NCBI RefSeq assembly: GCF_900101345.1
Contig: NZ_FMUX01000012.1
Span: 124,001 to 188,000, forward strand
Direction of reading: 5' to 3'
Length of the DNA stretch: 64,000 nt
From: Desulfoluna spongiiphila
GTDB lineage: Bacteria > Desulfobacterota > Desulfobacteria > Desulfobacterales > Desulfolunaceae
Position 1 is the first letter of the stretch. Every line of letters starts with the position of its first letter. A program made the position numbers and the translations under genes. Positions 52,711-61,073 of the stretch are shown piece by piece. The notes below the pieces were generated by a model. That model was not told the origin of the DNA and did no database searches. It worked only from the letters and a program-made list of their open reading frames with translations.

Positions 52711-53202
52711 ATGAAAAAATTCATCTCACTTATCGATGCGTGCTCCAAGGCCGGAGGCTACATCTCCGGCCTGTTCATGCTTCTGATCGTGGCGCTGATT
52801 ACCGTAGAGATCTTTGCGAGGACGCTCTTTGACACCTCCACCCTCATCGGTGACGAGTACAGTGCCTACTTTTTTGTTGTGGTGGTCATGATGGGGCTCT
52901 CTTTTTCCATGAAAGAGGGGGCCCACATCCGGATCTCCCTGTTGCGGGGTAAACTGCCCGAACCGGCCCTGAAGGTGCTGGACCTGGCAGTGCTGGCCGG
53001 GGCCATTGCCCTTACGGGTTTTGCCCTCTACCATGCCGTTCTCATGACCTACGACGTCTGGGACCTGGGCATGACGGCCGATTCCATCTCCGAAACACCC
53101 CTTTACATTCCCCAACTGGTCATTCCGGTGGGTCTTTTTCTGCTGATCCTGCAGCTCACCAGTGATTTTTTGAGGAGGTTGTTATCGTTTCAGATCCGCT
53201 AA
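52711..53202 (+). CDS. TRAP transporter small permease DctQ (pxp-linked)
   Basis: It has 163 aa and four membrane helices, with the family pattern VEIFARTLFDTSTLIGDEYSAYFFV. It starts 3 nt after dctP stops. Its last codons overlap the expected start of dctM. Confidence 0.9.
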   Translation: MKKFISLIDACSKAGGYISGLFMLLIVALITVEIFARTLFDTSTLIGDEYSAYFFVVVVMMGLSFSMKEGAHIRISLLRGKLPEPALKVLDLAVLAGAIALTGFALYHAVLMTYDVWDLGMTADSISETPLYIPQLVIPVGLFLLILQLTSDFLRRLLSFQIR

Positions 53203-53213
53203 TTCTAACCTTT

Positions 53214-54518
53214 TTGCTGTTCGGGGTGATGTTCCTGCTGCTGCTGTCCGGCCTCTGGATAGGTTTTTCCCTTATGGGGGCAGGGGTGATGGGCATGCTG
53301 ATGTTCAAGCTCAACCTGCCGCCCACCATTTCGGTGTGGGACAAGATCGGCGGCCTTTTGGCCAACTCCATCTGGAACAGCACCAACTCCTGGTCCCTGA
53401 CGGCCCTGCCGCTTTTTATCCTCATGGGGGAGATCCTCTACCGGACCCAGATCTCCACGCGGCTGTTAAACGGCCTTCAGCCCTGGCTGGCCGGCATTCC
53501 CGGGCGCCTGCTCCACATCAACGTGGTGGCCTGCTCGCTTTTTGCCGCGGTCTCGGGTTCCAGTGCCGCCACCACGGCCACCGTGGGAAAGATTACCCTG
53601 GATGAGCTCTCCAAAAGGGGCTACGACCGCAGCATCGCCATCGGCTCCCTGGCCGGGGCCGGGACCCTTGGCTTTCTGATCCCGCCCAGCCTGATCATGA
53701 TCATCTACGGGATCCTCTCGGATACCTCCATCGGCAAGCTCTTTATAGCCGGGGTGATTCCCGGCCTGTGCCTGGCATCGGCCTACGCCGCCTACATCAT
53801 GGTGCGCGCCATGATCGACCCCAGCATCATGCCCAAGGAAGAAGAGAGCCACACCTTCAAAGAGAAGATCGCCGCCTCCCGGGAGCTGTTTCCCGTGCTG
53901 CTGCTCATCGTCGTGGTGCTGGGGGGGATCTACATGGGCATCACCACCCCCACGGAAGCGGCCGCCATCGGCGTGGTGGGGGCCCTTGCCCTTGCGGTGT
54001 GGTTTAAGAACCTGACGGTGGAAAACTTCCGTGAGGCGGTGCTCTCCGCCGTGAAGACGACCTCCATGATCTCTTTTATCATCGTGGGTGCGGCCTTCCT
54101 CTCCCAGGTGGTGGGCTTTGTGGGTATTGCCCGCGCCTTGAGTCTCTACATCACGGGCCTGGGGCTCTCACCCTACGTGCTGATCTTCGTCATCGCCATC
54201 ATGTACCTCTTTCTGGGCATGATCCTGGACGGCATTTCCATCGTGGTGATGACCCTTCCCATCGTGCTGCCCATCGTGGTGGCCGCCGGGTTTCACCCCC
54301 TGTGGTTCGGGATTTTTCTTGTCTTCATGGTGGAGCTCTCCCAGATCACGCCCCCGGTGGGATTCAGCATTTTTGTCATCGAAGGCATCTCCGGCGAGAA
54401 GGTGGGGGACATCCTCAAAGCCACCTTCCCCTTTTTCGTCATCATGATTCTCATGGTGATTGCCATCACGGCTTTTCCGGATATTGTCTTCTATCTGCCC
54501 AACCAGATGGTGGACTAA
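53214..54518 (+). CDS. TRAP transporter large permease DctM (pxp-linked)
   Basis: At 434 aa from TTG 53214, it has DctM motifs SGSSAATTATVGKITLDEL, GTLGFLIPPSLIMIIYG, and LGMILDGISIVVMTLP with SQITPPVGFSIFV. The usual family start (xSDPLxLTFLLFG) lies upstream and would begin at GTT 53187, 8 nt after a perfect AGGAGG (53173-53178). TTG 53214 has no ribosome site and would cut the first helix short. So the true start is probably non-canonical or a base call is wrong. Confidence 0.85.
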   Translation: MLFGVMFLLLLSGLWIGFSLMGAGVMGMLMFKLNLPPTISVWDKIGGLLANSIWNSTNSWSLTALPLFILMGEILYRTQISTRLLNGLQPWLAGIPGRLLHINVVACSLFAAVSGSSAATTATVGKITLDELSKRGYDRSIAIGSLAGAGTLGFLIPPSLIMIIYGILSDTSIGKLFIAGVIPGLCLASAYAAYIMVRAMIDPSIMPKEEESHTFKEKIAASRELFPVLLLIVVVLGGIYMGITTPTEAAAIGVVGALALAVWFKNLTVENFREAVLSAVKTTSMISFIIVGAAFLSQVVGFVGIARALSLYITGLGLSPYVLIFVIAIMYLFLGMILDGISIVVMTLPIVLPIVVAAGFHPLWFGIFLVFMVELSQITPPVGFSIFVIEGISGEKVGDILKATFPFFVIMILMVIAITAFPDIVFYLPNQMVD

Positions 54519-54549
54519 AGACGAAGGCAGTCTGGTAAGAAACACGTAA

Positions 54550-54593
54550 GGGAGCGTACCCCGGCTTGAATCAGGGGGGCGCTCCCTTTTTTT
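54550..54593 (+). terminator. Terminator of the pxp-TRAP unit
   Basis: GGGAGCG and CGCTCCC close a stem with inner CCCC/GGGG pairing, followed by TTTTTTT. Confidence 0.85.
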
Positions 54594-54692
54594 GTTGTAA
54601 CTCTTCAGATTTAAAAAGCTGCCTTCTATGGGTAAAGTCGGGTTAACCGTAGAGTCTCAGAAGGTTCAGAGAAAAAGCAAAAGCCAAAAACA

Positions 54693-54778
54693 TGCCTCCG
54701 GCGGCAAGGTGTGCCACCTTGAAAGCAGATTGCGAATGCGCTTTCCCCTTCGTTCCTCAGGGTAAATCACATTCGCCT
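54693..54778 (+). repeat. Type A repeat after the pxp-TRAP operon
   Basis: GCCTCCGGCGGC, AAGGTGTGCCACCTT, then GCGAATGCGC...CACATTCGCC. A further GCCTCCGGCGGC start fragment lies at 54795-54822. Confidence 0.85.
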
Positions 54779-54882
54779 TAGATTCATCTCAAAATGCCTC
54801 CGGCGGCTCTGCGGGGGGCATCTTTCCAGCCACCGTGTCTTTCATTTTCTTCACATTTTCAGTGCAAGCAGCAGACGCTGTG

Positions 54883-55257
54883 TCACGTCCGTTTTTTTCT
54901 GCAAAAACACTCCACGGCAAGCATAAAAAGAGCGATGGTACAGACCAATTTTATCCACAGGTGTGTGTAGGCCATGTGGAAGTGATCAAGGGAAAAATGC
55001 ATGGCAAGGGCAGAGAACAGGAACAGCAGGACAGAAAAGGCCATGCCGAACATCTCCTCTTCCCGGATGCGGAACTGGGCAGATATCCTGGGGCCAATCT
55101 GCGTAATGGGGGTCTGTATGAGCAGGAAAAAGAACATGACAGGCACGATGGACGGCACAAGGAGGAGTACGCGAAAGGCATGTGTCGCGATGCCGCGGGG
55201 GGATCGCCTGACAAGCCAATACAACGCAGAAAAATAGATAAAGATGAAGACGACCAT
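54883..55257 (-). CDS. Small membrane protein of unknown function
   Basis: From ATG 55257 the 124-aa product has four hydrophobic segments: VVFIFIYFSALYWLV, VLLLVPSIVPVMFFFLLI, FGMAFSVLLFLFSALAM and LVCTIALFMLAVECF. A GTG at 55317 would add 20 residues. Ribosome sites are weak for both. Its location between repeats gives no operon clue. I do not recognise it; it may be a relic. Confidence 0.45.
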   Translation of the reverse strand: MVVFIFIYFSALYWLVRRSPRGIATHAFRVLLLVPSIVPVMFFFLLIQTPITQIGPRISAQFRIREEEMFGMAFSVLLFLFSALAMHFSLDHFHMAYTHLWIKLVCTIALFMLAVECFCRKKRT

Positions 55258-55325
55258 ATGGGTGTTGTTCTCTGTTTGTATGTTAGGGCGCAAACATAAA
55301 ATAAGTATACATGTCACGAATACAT

Positions 55326-55576
55326 GCCGCTGAGATTTAACCTCGAGGAACGAGGGTTAAAGCGCAGTGGCAACCAGCTTTCAAGGTGTTTTGCTTAAGT
55401 GGCTTCCATGAGAAGGCCCGTCATCGTGTTTCCAGAAGAATGAAATGGGCCTCTCCTGCAAAAACGGTTGCGGCATGCTGCACATCACGCGAATGTCCCG
55501 AGAATGCTTGCATAATGGCTGCTTCCATGCATTCGCCATAGGGTTTCAAGGTGCCCTCACCTTGCCGCCGGAGGCA
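55326..55576 (-). repeat. Type A repeat interrupted by about 150 bp
   Basis: The distal half (TTAACCTCGAGGAACGAGGGTTAA, AACCAGCTTTCAAGGTG) and the proximal half (AAGGTGCCCTCACCTT, GCCGCCGGAGGC) are separated by about 150 bp of other sequence. The proximal end supplies the last codons and stop of the amine oxidase gene. Confidence 0.65.
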
Positions 55577-56714
55577 GCGCTTGTGTTTGTTTTATTTTTG
55601 TACTGTCCCTTACAGGTCTGCTGACGGCAGAGGCGGCCCTTTCGCCACTTGCCAGGGCCCCTTCCAGGTACCCGGCCAGATGATCTGCTGTCTCGGTGCC
55701 GGCAAAGTGAAACCGGTTGTCCCAGATGGTGGTTTTCCCGGAAGGCAGATGGAACTCGGGGTGGTTGTGGGCGGACTTCAGGTCGTATTCCGTGGCGGTG
55801 AAGGGCTCCTTGGCCCAATCCTGATAGTAAAAGGCGGTGGGGTGGGCTGCCTCGTCCCCGAAGACTGTGCCCAGCTGAGCCAACATGGCAGGCGCCATGG
55901 CCTCCTTGTCTTTTCTGCGAAGGGCGGGCGTGGCAAGAAAACCGGTGAGGCCAAAGGGAGTCCCGGTTTCGCATGAGCCGTCGTGGATTTCGCCCACGGG
56001 GCCGTGGTAGCTGAATCCCTGGCCGGAAAGGCCCATTGTTCGCCAGGCGGCCTCGTCGTACAGGGCAAAGAATTTGGCGTGACCCGCCATCCAGGTGTTG
56101 GCCCTGAGCATGGCCTGGGTGAGATTTGTGGGCAGATCCGGCGTGAAGAGGATGGACCGGGCGGCGAGTCTGGGCGGCATGGCCAGAATGACGCGGGAGG
56201 CTTTGATGCGGCATACCGGTGGTTCATCAAGCACACCCACGCTCACGAGGACACCGTCATCGCGCCTTTCGATGTCACACACCGGATGGTTCAGCCGGAC
56301 CGTCCCTTGGGGAAGACGTTTATACAATTCCTTCACAAGGGCCATCATGCCGCCGTCAATGCGCCATCCCGGAGGGTCCATGGGCTGACCCTCCATGGTG
56401 ACGACCCTGCCGTCCCGGGCCTGGAAACGGCAGTACCCCGTTTCAAACTGAGGGTAGCCCGTAAGGTGAAGGGCGTTGACGAGGGCACAGACCTTAGGGT
56501 TGAGGGCGGGCCAGTACCACGAGGGGCCGAGGTCCGTTGAAAACCCATGTATCTGCGTACTGAGGATGCGCCCCCCGATACGGTCCCGGGCTTCCAGCAG
56601 GAGCACTTTCTTTTTTTCCGCCGCAAGGATACTGGCAGCGTAGAGGCCGCTTAACCCTCCGCCGATGATGAGGGTGTCTGCTTTTTCTATGACGTTTTCT
56701 TTCTGAATGACCAT
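55557..56714 (-). CDS. FAD-dependent amine oxidase family protein
   Basis: The 385-aa protein has the FAD-binding start TLIIGGGLSGLYAASILAAE and ARDRIGGRI, and the C-terminal FAD contact HFAGTETADHLAGYLEGAL of flavin monoamine oxidases. The signature GPSWYWPALNP follows the first dinucleotide segment. It is shorter than typical monoamine oxidases. Substrate unknown. Its last seven residues (ALPPAAR) and TGA stop come from a type A repeat, so the original end seems to have been replaced. Confidence 0.82.
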   Translation of the reverse strand: MVIQKENVIEKADTLIIGGGLSGLYAASILAAEKKKVLLLEARDRIGGRILSTQIHGFSTDLGPSWYWPALNPKVCALVNALHLTGYPQFETGYCRFQARDGRVVTMEGQPMDPPGWRIDGGMMALVKELYKRLPQGTVRLNHPVCDIERRDDGVLVSVGVLDEPPVCRIKASRVILAMPPRLAARSILFTPDLPTNLTQAMLRANTWMAGHAKFFALYDEAAWRTMGLSGQGFSYHGPVGEIHDGSCETGTPFGLTGFLATPALRRKDKEAMAPAMLAQLGTVFGDEAAHPTAFYYQDWAKEPFTATEYDLKSAHNHPEFHLPSGKTTIWDNRFHFAGTETADHLAGYLEGALASGERAASAVSRPVRDSTKIKQTQALPPAAR

Positions 56715-56816
56715 GGGGACAGCTCTTTGATAGTGGTGTAATCCGTCATGCGCTTAGACCGGATATTTCATGAAAAAATGATGGAACCAAAGTAATAAGA
56801 GATCCTTTCAGCATAT

Positions 56817-56869
56817 GCCTCCGGTGGTCATGTCGGGGGCAAGCTTTTGAAAAGTTGAACAAACAGGTC
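56817..56869 (+). repeat. Type B repeat
   Basis: GCCTCCGGTGGTC, GTCGGGGGCAAGC, TTTTGAAAAGTTGAACAAAC in order, then AGGTCT. Confidence 0.75.
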
Positions 56870-56921
56870 TTAATGGTTTGTCGTGAATAACCTTTGGGCC
56901 TTGACCTTCAAAAAAATCGAG

Positions 56922-57012
56922 AAAGATCGACCGAAACGGAGCGCCGCACTCCGGTGCGGCTTTTTAGGCCGTCGTTGCCCGTGCCGCACAGGAGTGCGGC
57001 GCTCCAGGGGAT
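56922..57012. repeat. 91-bp type C element, copy 2
   Basis: Same length and ends as the copy at 37450-37540, with about eight differences. The arms GGAGCGCCGCACTCC-GTGCGGC and GCCGCAC-GGAGTGCGGCGCTCC pair perfectly apart from one unpaired base. It lies in the spacer between the amine oxidase and the ABC exporter. Confidence 0.9.
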
Positions 57013-57122
57013 GATCCCTTAATTACCGGGTTCCTGCGTAACATATGTTGGCGTGTGGGCGGAATCTCTATTTGGTGAAAATCGTGTATTGTTCCCTGGC
57101 CCGTGGTGTTGCCGTTCGGTTT

Positions 57123-58874
57123 TCAGCACGGGGCATCCTGAAGTGCATGCCACAGGGATCGGTAGACGCCCTCTTCGGCCACCAGGTCCTGGTGCGGACC
57201 CTCCTGGACGATACCCCCCCGGGCCATGACGAGGATCCGGTCGCATGCCGTTAAGGTGGAGAGCCTGTGGGCAATGGCAATGATGATGCGGTTTTTTCTG
57301 AGATTCAGGATATTGGTGTGGATGATGCTCTCGGTGAGGGGGTCCACCGCCGAGGTGGCTTCATCGAGGATCAACACCTCCGGGTCCCGGAGCAGGGCCC
57401 GGGCAAGGGAGAGACGCTGTTTCTGTCCCCCTGAAAGGGAATTCCCCTGATCGCCCAGGATGGTGTGGAGGCCCTGGGGAAGATCGTGGATCATCTCCTC
57501 TATCCCTGCCTGGCGGATGGCCTGTCGGATCTCTTCTTCGGTGGCCTTGGGGCTTCCCAGGCACAGGTTGTCCCGGACCGTTCCGTGAAAGAGAAAGGGG
57601 TGCTGGGAGACGTAGCCCACATGTTTGCGAAAGCTGGCTGCGGCAAGCTCTTCCAGATTCTTTCCATTGATGGCGATGCGGCCGGAGCTTGGGCCGTAGA
57701 AGCGGAGCAACAGCTTGATGAGGCTGCTTTTGCCAGCGCCGGTGGGCCCTGCGATACCGATAAATTCCCCTTTGTTGATGGTAAAGGAGATGTCCGAGAA
57801 GAGCTCTGGGTGGTCGGGGTAGTGAAAGCGGATCTTTTCGAAACTGACGGTCTCGGGGAGATCGTCCAGATCCATGGCGTCGGGCAGGTCGGCAAGGCGG
57901 GGCGTGATGGAAAGAAGCTCGCGGACCCTTAAGGTAGCGGCTCTGGCCTGCTGGAGCTGGTTGATGAGGAAGGTGAGGGTGAAGATGGGGACCACAAGGC
58001 GCATGCCCATGAGAACGAAGGTGGTGTAGGCGCCGAGATCCGGGCCGCCGGGCAGCTGTGTCAACCAGCCCCCGCCGCCGATGAGTAAACCGAAGGAGAT
58101 TCCGGCAATGGCGTAGATAAAGGGGATGAAGTTTCGCTTGGTTTTGGCGGCGTCCACCGCCGTGTCCCGATACAGGGCGGACTCTTTTTTCAAACGATCC
58201 ATTTCGCTCTGCTCGGCGCAGTATGCCTGGAGTACGGGGATTCCCTGGAGGCTGTTTTCGAGGATCCCTGCAAAGCTCCCCACGGCCCGTCGGGATTTGA
58301 GATACTGGGGATGGATACGGTGGGAAAAAACGCGCATGCATGCGACAATAAGGGGCAGGGGAAAGGCGAGGATAAGGGCCAGTCGATAATCCAGCCAGAA
58401 GAGGTACCCGTAGGTGCCCGCAAAGGAGATGACCACCCGCACGATGTTGGCGATGGTCTCTGAAAAAAAACCATTCAGAACGTCCACGTCGTTGGTGACA
58501 ACGGAGAGAAGGTCCCCTTTGCTCTTGGCCTCGATGATCTCCGTGTCGATGTGAAGGATCTTGGCGAAGAGCTTCATGCGGATGTCATGACGGATGGACT
58601 GGGCAATGGTGGCCAGGAGGTAGTCGCTTGTGCTCTGGAAAACGGCAAGGCCCCCGAAGGCGCTGAAGACCGCCAGCCCGTAGAATACGAATTCGGAGGC
58701 TGCAGGGGTTCCCGTGGTCATGCGGTTGATCACAAGCCCCACAAGGGCCATGGGTAGAAGATCACAGACACGGGCGGCCATGCTGCAGCCGATGCCGGCG
58801 GCAACCCGGAGCCGGTACCGTGAGGCGTAACCGGAGAGAAGTCGCAGCCAGGGTGGAATACAAGAGAAGAGCAT
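57123..58874 (-). CDS. ABC-type exporter, fused permease and ATPase
   Basis: A 583-aa half transporter. About six helices fill residues 1-310. The ATPase has GIAGPTGAGKSSLIKLLL (Walker A), YVSQHPFLFHGT (Q loop), LSGGQKQRLSLARALL (signature) and VLILDEATSAVD (Walker B), then the His switch AIAHRLST. A type B repeat overlaps the leader just before the ATG at 58874, and no ribosome site is clear. It is divergent from a DtxR-type regulator, so a link to metal or haem balance is possible. Substrate unknown. Confidence 0.9.
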   Translation of the reverse strand: MLFSCIPPWLRLLSGYASRYRLRVAAGIGCSMAARVCDLLPMALVGLVINRMTTGTPAASEFVFYGLAVFSAFGGLAVFQSTSDYLLATIAQSIRHDIRMKLFAKILHIDTEIIEAKSKGDLLSVVTNDVDVLNGFFSETIANIVRVVISFAGTYGYLFWLDYRLALILAFPLPLIVACMRVFSHRIHPQYLKSRRAVGSFAGILENSLQGIPVLQAYCAEQSEMDRLKKESALYRDTAVDAAKTKRNFIPFIYAIAGISFGLLIGGGGWLTQLPGGPDLGAYTTFVLMGMRLVVPIFTLTFLINQLQQARAATLRVRELLSITPRLADLPDAMDLDDLPETVSFEKIRFHYPDHPELFSDISFTINKGEFIGIAGPTGAGKSSLIKLLLRFYGPSSGRIAINGKNLEELAAASFRKHVGYVSQHPFLFHGTVRDNLCLGSPKATEEEIRQAIRQAGIEEMIHDLPQGLHTILGDQGNSLSGGQKQRLSLARALLRDPEVLILDEATSAVDPLTESIIHTNILNLRKNRIIIAIAHRLSTLTACDRILVMARGGIVQEGPHQDLVAEEGVYRSLWHALQDAPC

Positions 58875-58879
58875 CGTGT

Positions 58880-58930
58880 TAAAACCTGTTTGTCTTAAGT
58901 TTAACCTCCGACGACAGGGCTGCCGGAGGC
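58880..58930 (-). repeat. Type B repeat in the ABC exporter leader
   Basis: AAAACCTGTTTGTCTTAAGT, then TTAACCTCCGACGACAGGGC and TGCCGGAGGC. It is a decayed copy ending 6 bp before the start codon of the exporter. Confidence 0.7.
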
Positions 58931-59073
58931 TTAAGCCGACCATTATTTTTCGATTACATATTGTCAAATGGCGGTGAATTGACTAATGAGCATTCCGAAG
59001 AGAGGCGTTGTGCCGCATATAAGGGCTCGGGCCACTTCATGATGCCGGCCATCTTACTGCCTAAGGAGATCTG

Positions 59074-59532
59074 ATGATAACCAAAGAGACCCCCCTGACA
59101 TCCACCCTCGAGGATTACCTGGCCGCCATTTTCCGGCTGGTCCAGAAAAACGGGGACGCCCGCTCCAACGCCATCGCAGACGACCTGGGGGTCACTCGGT
59201 CTACCGTGACCACGGCCCTTAAATCCCTTGCCGCCCGTGAGCTGATCGAGTACAGGCCCTACAGCCCCATTACCCTCACACCCTCCGGCTGGGAGCTGGG
59301 CAAGCGCATTGCCCACCGCAACGTGATCCTCCGCGACTTTTTCGGGCGCGTGCTGCAACTCCCCGACGAGGAGGCCGAGGCCACGGCATGCCGGGTGGAG
59401 CACGCCGTCACCGACGACGTGGTGCTCCAGCTTGGCCGTTTTATCCTCTACCTGAAGGAAGCAGGGTGCGATATCGACACCTGGCAGGAAAAATTCACCC
59501 TGCCGGAAAATCACGCGTCCAAGTCTTCCTGA
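59074..59532 (+). CDS. DtxR/MntR-family metal-dependent regulator
   Basis: The 152-aa product has the wHTH LEDYLAAIFRLVQKNGDARSNAIADDLGVTRSTVTTALKSL and the dimer/metal domain with LGKRIAHRNVILRDFF and ATACRVEHAVTDDVVLQL, where His and Glu/Cys bind metal. AAGGAG lies upstream. It is short, lacking an SH3 domain, as in MntR. Placed beside the haem/ECF genes it probably controls iron uptake, with the ABC exporter as another target. Confidence 0.88.
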   Translation: MITKETPLTSTLEDYLAAIFRLVQKNGDARSNAIADDLGVTRSTVTTALKSLAARELIEYRPYSPITLTPSGWELGKRIAHRNVILRDFFGRVLQLPDEEAEATACRVEHAVTDDVVLQLGRFILYLKEAGCDIDTWQEKFTLPENHASKSS

Positions 59533-59576
59533 GTGAGGTTTCAGGCTCATATGGCCAAAGACGGATCAAAAAGCGT

Positions 59577-59660
59577 GCCTCCGGCGGCAAGGTGAGCCAC
59601 CTTGAAAGCGGGTTGCAAATGCGCTTTCCCCTTCGTTCCTCAGGGAAAATCACATTCGCC
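59577..59660 (+). repeat. Type A repeat after the DtxR gene
   Basis: GCCTCCGGCGGC, AAGGTGAGCCACCTT, GCAAATGCGC...CACATTCGCC in order. It starts 45 bp after the stop and reads with the gene. Confidence 0.85.
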
Positions 59661-59698
59661 TTTCATTTAAGTCATGGCGAGGACATCGTGTTAAATAG

Positions 59699-59738
59699 CT
59701 GTTTGGCGAACTTTTCAAAGATTTCGCCCCCGGAGGCA
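59699..59738 (-). repeat. Type B repeat, decayed
   Basis: CTGTTTGGCGAACTTTTCAA, then AGATTTCGCCCCCGGAGGC. The AGGGCCG segment is lost. Confidence 0.55.
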
Positions 59739-59752
59739 TCTTTAAGCGAGTT

Positions 59753-59856
59753 GCCTCCGGCGACGAGGTGAGCCACCTCGAAAGCTGATTGTCCTTGCGT
59801 TTTGCCCCTCGTATCTCGGGGCAAATCGCAAGGACCTTTGACTCGGGCTTCGCCCA
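59753..59856 (+). repeat. Type A repeat
   Basis: GCCTCCGGCGACGAGGTGAG, CCACCTC, then TTGCGTTTTGCCCCTCG, CGGGGCAAATCGCAAGGACC and a CGGGCTTCGCCC tail. The 59.5-60.1 kb gap is made up almost fully of these repeats and holds no gene. Confidence 0.8.
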
Positions 59857-59975
59857 GAATAACTCCGGCGGGTCGTTTATTGAAAAAAACTCCGCAAAAA
59901 CGTTCCGGTCTCTTATTCGTTAAGCCTAAAGCAGCCGGTAAACCAAGGTACTCGAATAAACCGAAATAGCACTTG

Positions 59976-60030
59976 AAACCTGTTTGTCAAACTTTTCAAA
60001 AGTTTGGCCCCCGGCAGGGCCGCCGGAGGC
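59976..60030 (-). repeat. Type B repeat, best-preserved copy
   Basis: AAACCTGTTTGTCAAACTTT, TCAAAAGTTTGGCCCCCGGC, AGGGCCGCCGGAGGC, then CGCTTTTTTTT. On the minus strand it starts just beyond the flavodoxin stop. Confidence 0.85.
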
Positions 60031-60044
60031 GCTTTTTTTTGCTT

Positions 60045-60542
60045 TTATCCCTTCAAGCACTTTCGAAAAAATGCTTTGGCCTGTTCAAAATCCTCTTCGT
60101 TGGGGTGTTTTTTTGCCTCTTCAATACGCGCCTTGCGCTCGTCTGTCATGGGGTGCTGGTCCGAGGCCACCTTGGCCATCATCTCCAGCACCTTGGGGTC
60201 CACGCGGCCCTGGCAGAGAAATTGCCCCAGCATTTCGTTTCCTTCCATGAGGGCTTCGGCCTTGGCCCGGCAGTCGTTTGCGTGTTCCGAGTCCGGGTAG
60301 GCCCCCAGGGTTCCGAAGAGTCCCACCTTTTTCCCTTTGATTTTCTCCATGAACGTTTTGGCCTTTGCATCGGGCATGCCTTTGTCGACCCAGTAGCCGA
60401 TGGCGATGACATCGTAGTCGTCCACGGCGGGTGCCTCTTCAACGGGGGCCAGGGTGCAGGGCTCGGGAAACGCCTCTTTAACGGCTTCGGCAACGGCTCG
60501 GGTGTTTCCGGTTCGGGATGAATAGACGATGAGTGATTTCAT
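60045..60542 (-). CDS. Flavodoxin family protein
   Basis: The 165-aa protein has the FMN phosphate loop SSRTGNTRAVAEAV, followed by IAIGYWVDKGMPDAKA and FGTLGAYPDSEHA. It ends with a helical tail longer than a plain flavodoxin. It follows the HutX gene by 6 nt, the last in an operon with the ECF transporter. Flavodoxins of haem operons can feed electrons to haem-breaking enzymes; that is inference here. Confidence 0.85.
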   Translation of the reverse strand: MKSLIVYSSRTGNTRAVAEAVKEAFPEPCTLAPVEEAPAVDDYDVIAIGYWVDKGMPDAKAKTFMEKIKGKKVGLFGTLGAYPDSEHANDCRAKAEALMEGNEMLGQFLCQGRVDPKVLEMMAKVASDQHPMTDERKARIEEAKKHPNEEDFEQAKAFFRKCLKG

Positions 60543-60548
60543 GGTTTT

Positions 60549-61073
60549 TTACTCCTGGTTGGTCAGTTGGTTGCGAAGGGCGTGGAACCCGGCTTTTACA
60601 GAAGGGATGAGGGTGCGTTTTTCCCGGCCTGCGTAGACGGCGAACATATGGTCGCCGTGGGTGTCGTAGAACTGCACGGAGAGGCTCTCCAGGCCGAAGA
60701 AGGGCTTTTCGAGAAAGCAGATGGCCCCGAGTTTATCCACCTTGAGGTGGCCGCCCAGGGGGTTGTTTTTATCCATGAGGTTGAAGTACCCGTGGCCGTG
60801 GGTGCCCCTGGGCAGTTTTCCTTTTACCTCGATGACGGATGTGGGGCTCTGGCGGAGAAAGGTGATTTTTTCCCAGCCGGTCATGGCCTCCCAGACGGTG
60901 TCGAAGTGTGAGGCATCCACAAAGGTGCCCATGGGGTCGGGGAGTGCCGAGACCACAGCGGCCTCGGAAATGTGGAGCTGGGCTGCCATCTGGCTGGGCA
61001 TGGTGCTGGGGTTTTCGTCGATCATGTCGATAATCCTGGCTTTGATGTCCGGGGTTACGCTGTTTTTAAACAT
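60549..61073 (-). CDS. hutX: HutX/ChuX-family haem carrier protein
   Basis: The 174-aa cytoplasmic protein matches the HutX family in length and motifs: HISEAAVVSALP early, WEKITFLRQSPTSVIEVKGKLPRGTHGHGYFNL, and ICFLEKPFFGLESLSVQFYD. AGGAG is 8 nt upstream. It overlaps the ECF ATPase end by about 19 nt, so both are coupled. It points to haem or a related tetrapyrrole as the imported substrate. Confidence 0.85.
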   Translation of the reverse strand: MFKNSVTPDIKARIIDMIDENPSTMPSQMAAQLHISEAAVVSALPDPMGTFVDASHFDTVWEAMTGWEKITFLRQSPTSVIEVKGKLPRGTHGHGYFNLMDKNNPLGGHLKVDKLGAICFLEKPFFGLESLSVQFYDTHGDHMFAVYAGREKRTLIPSVKAGFHALRNQLTNQE

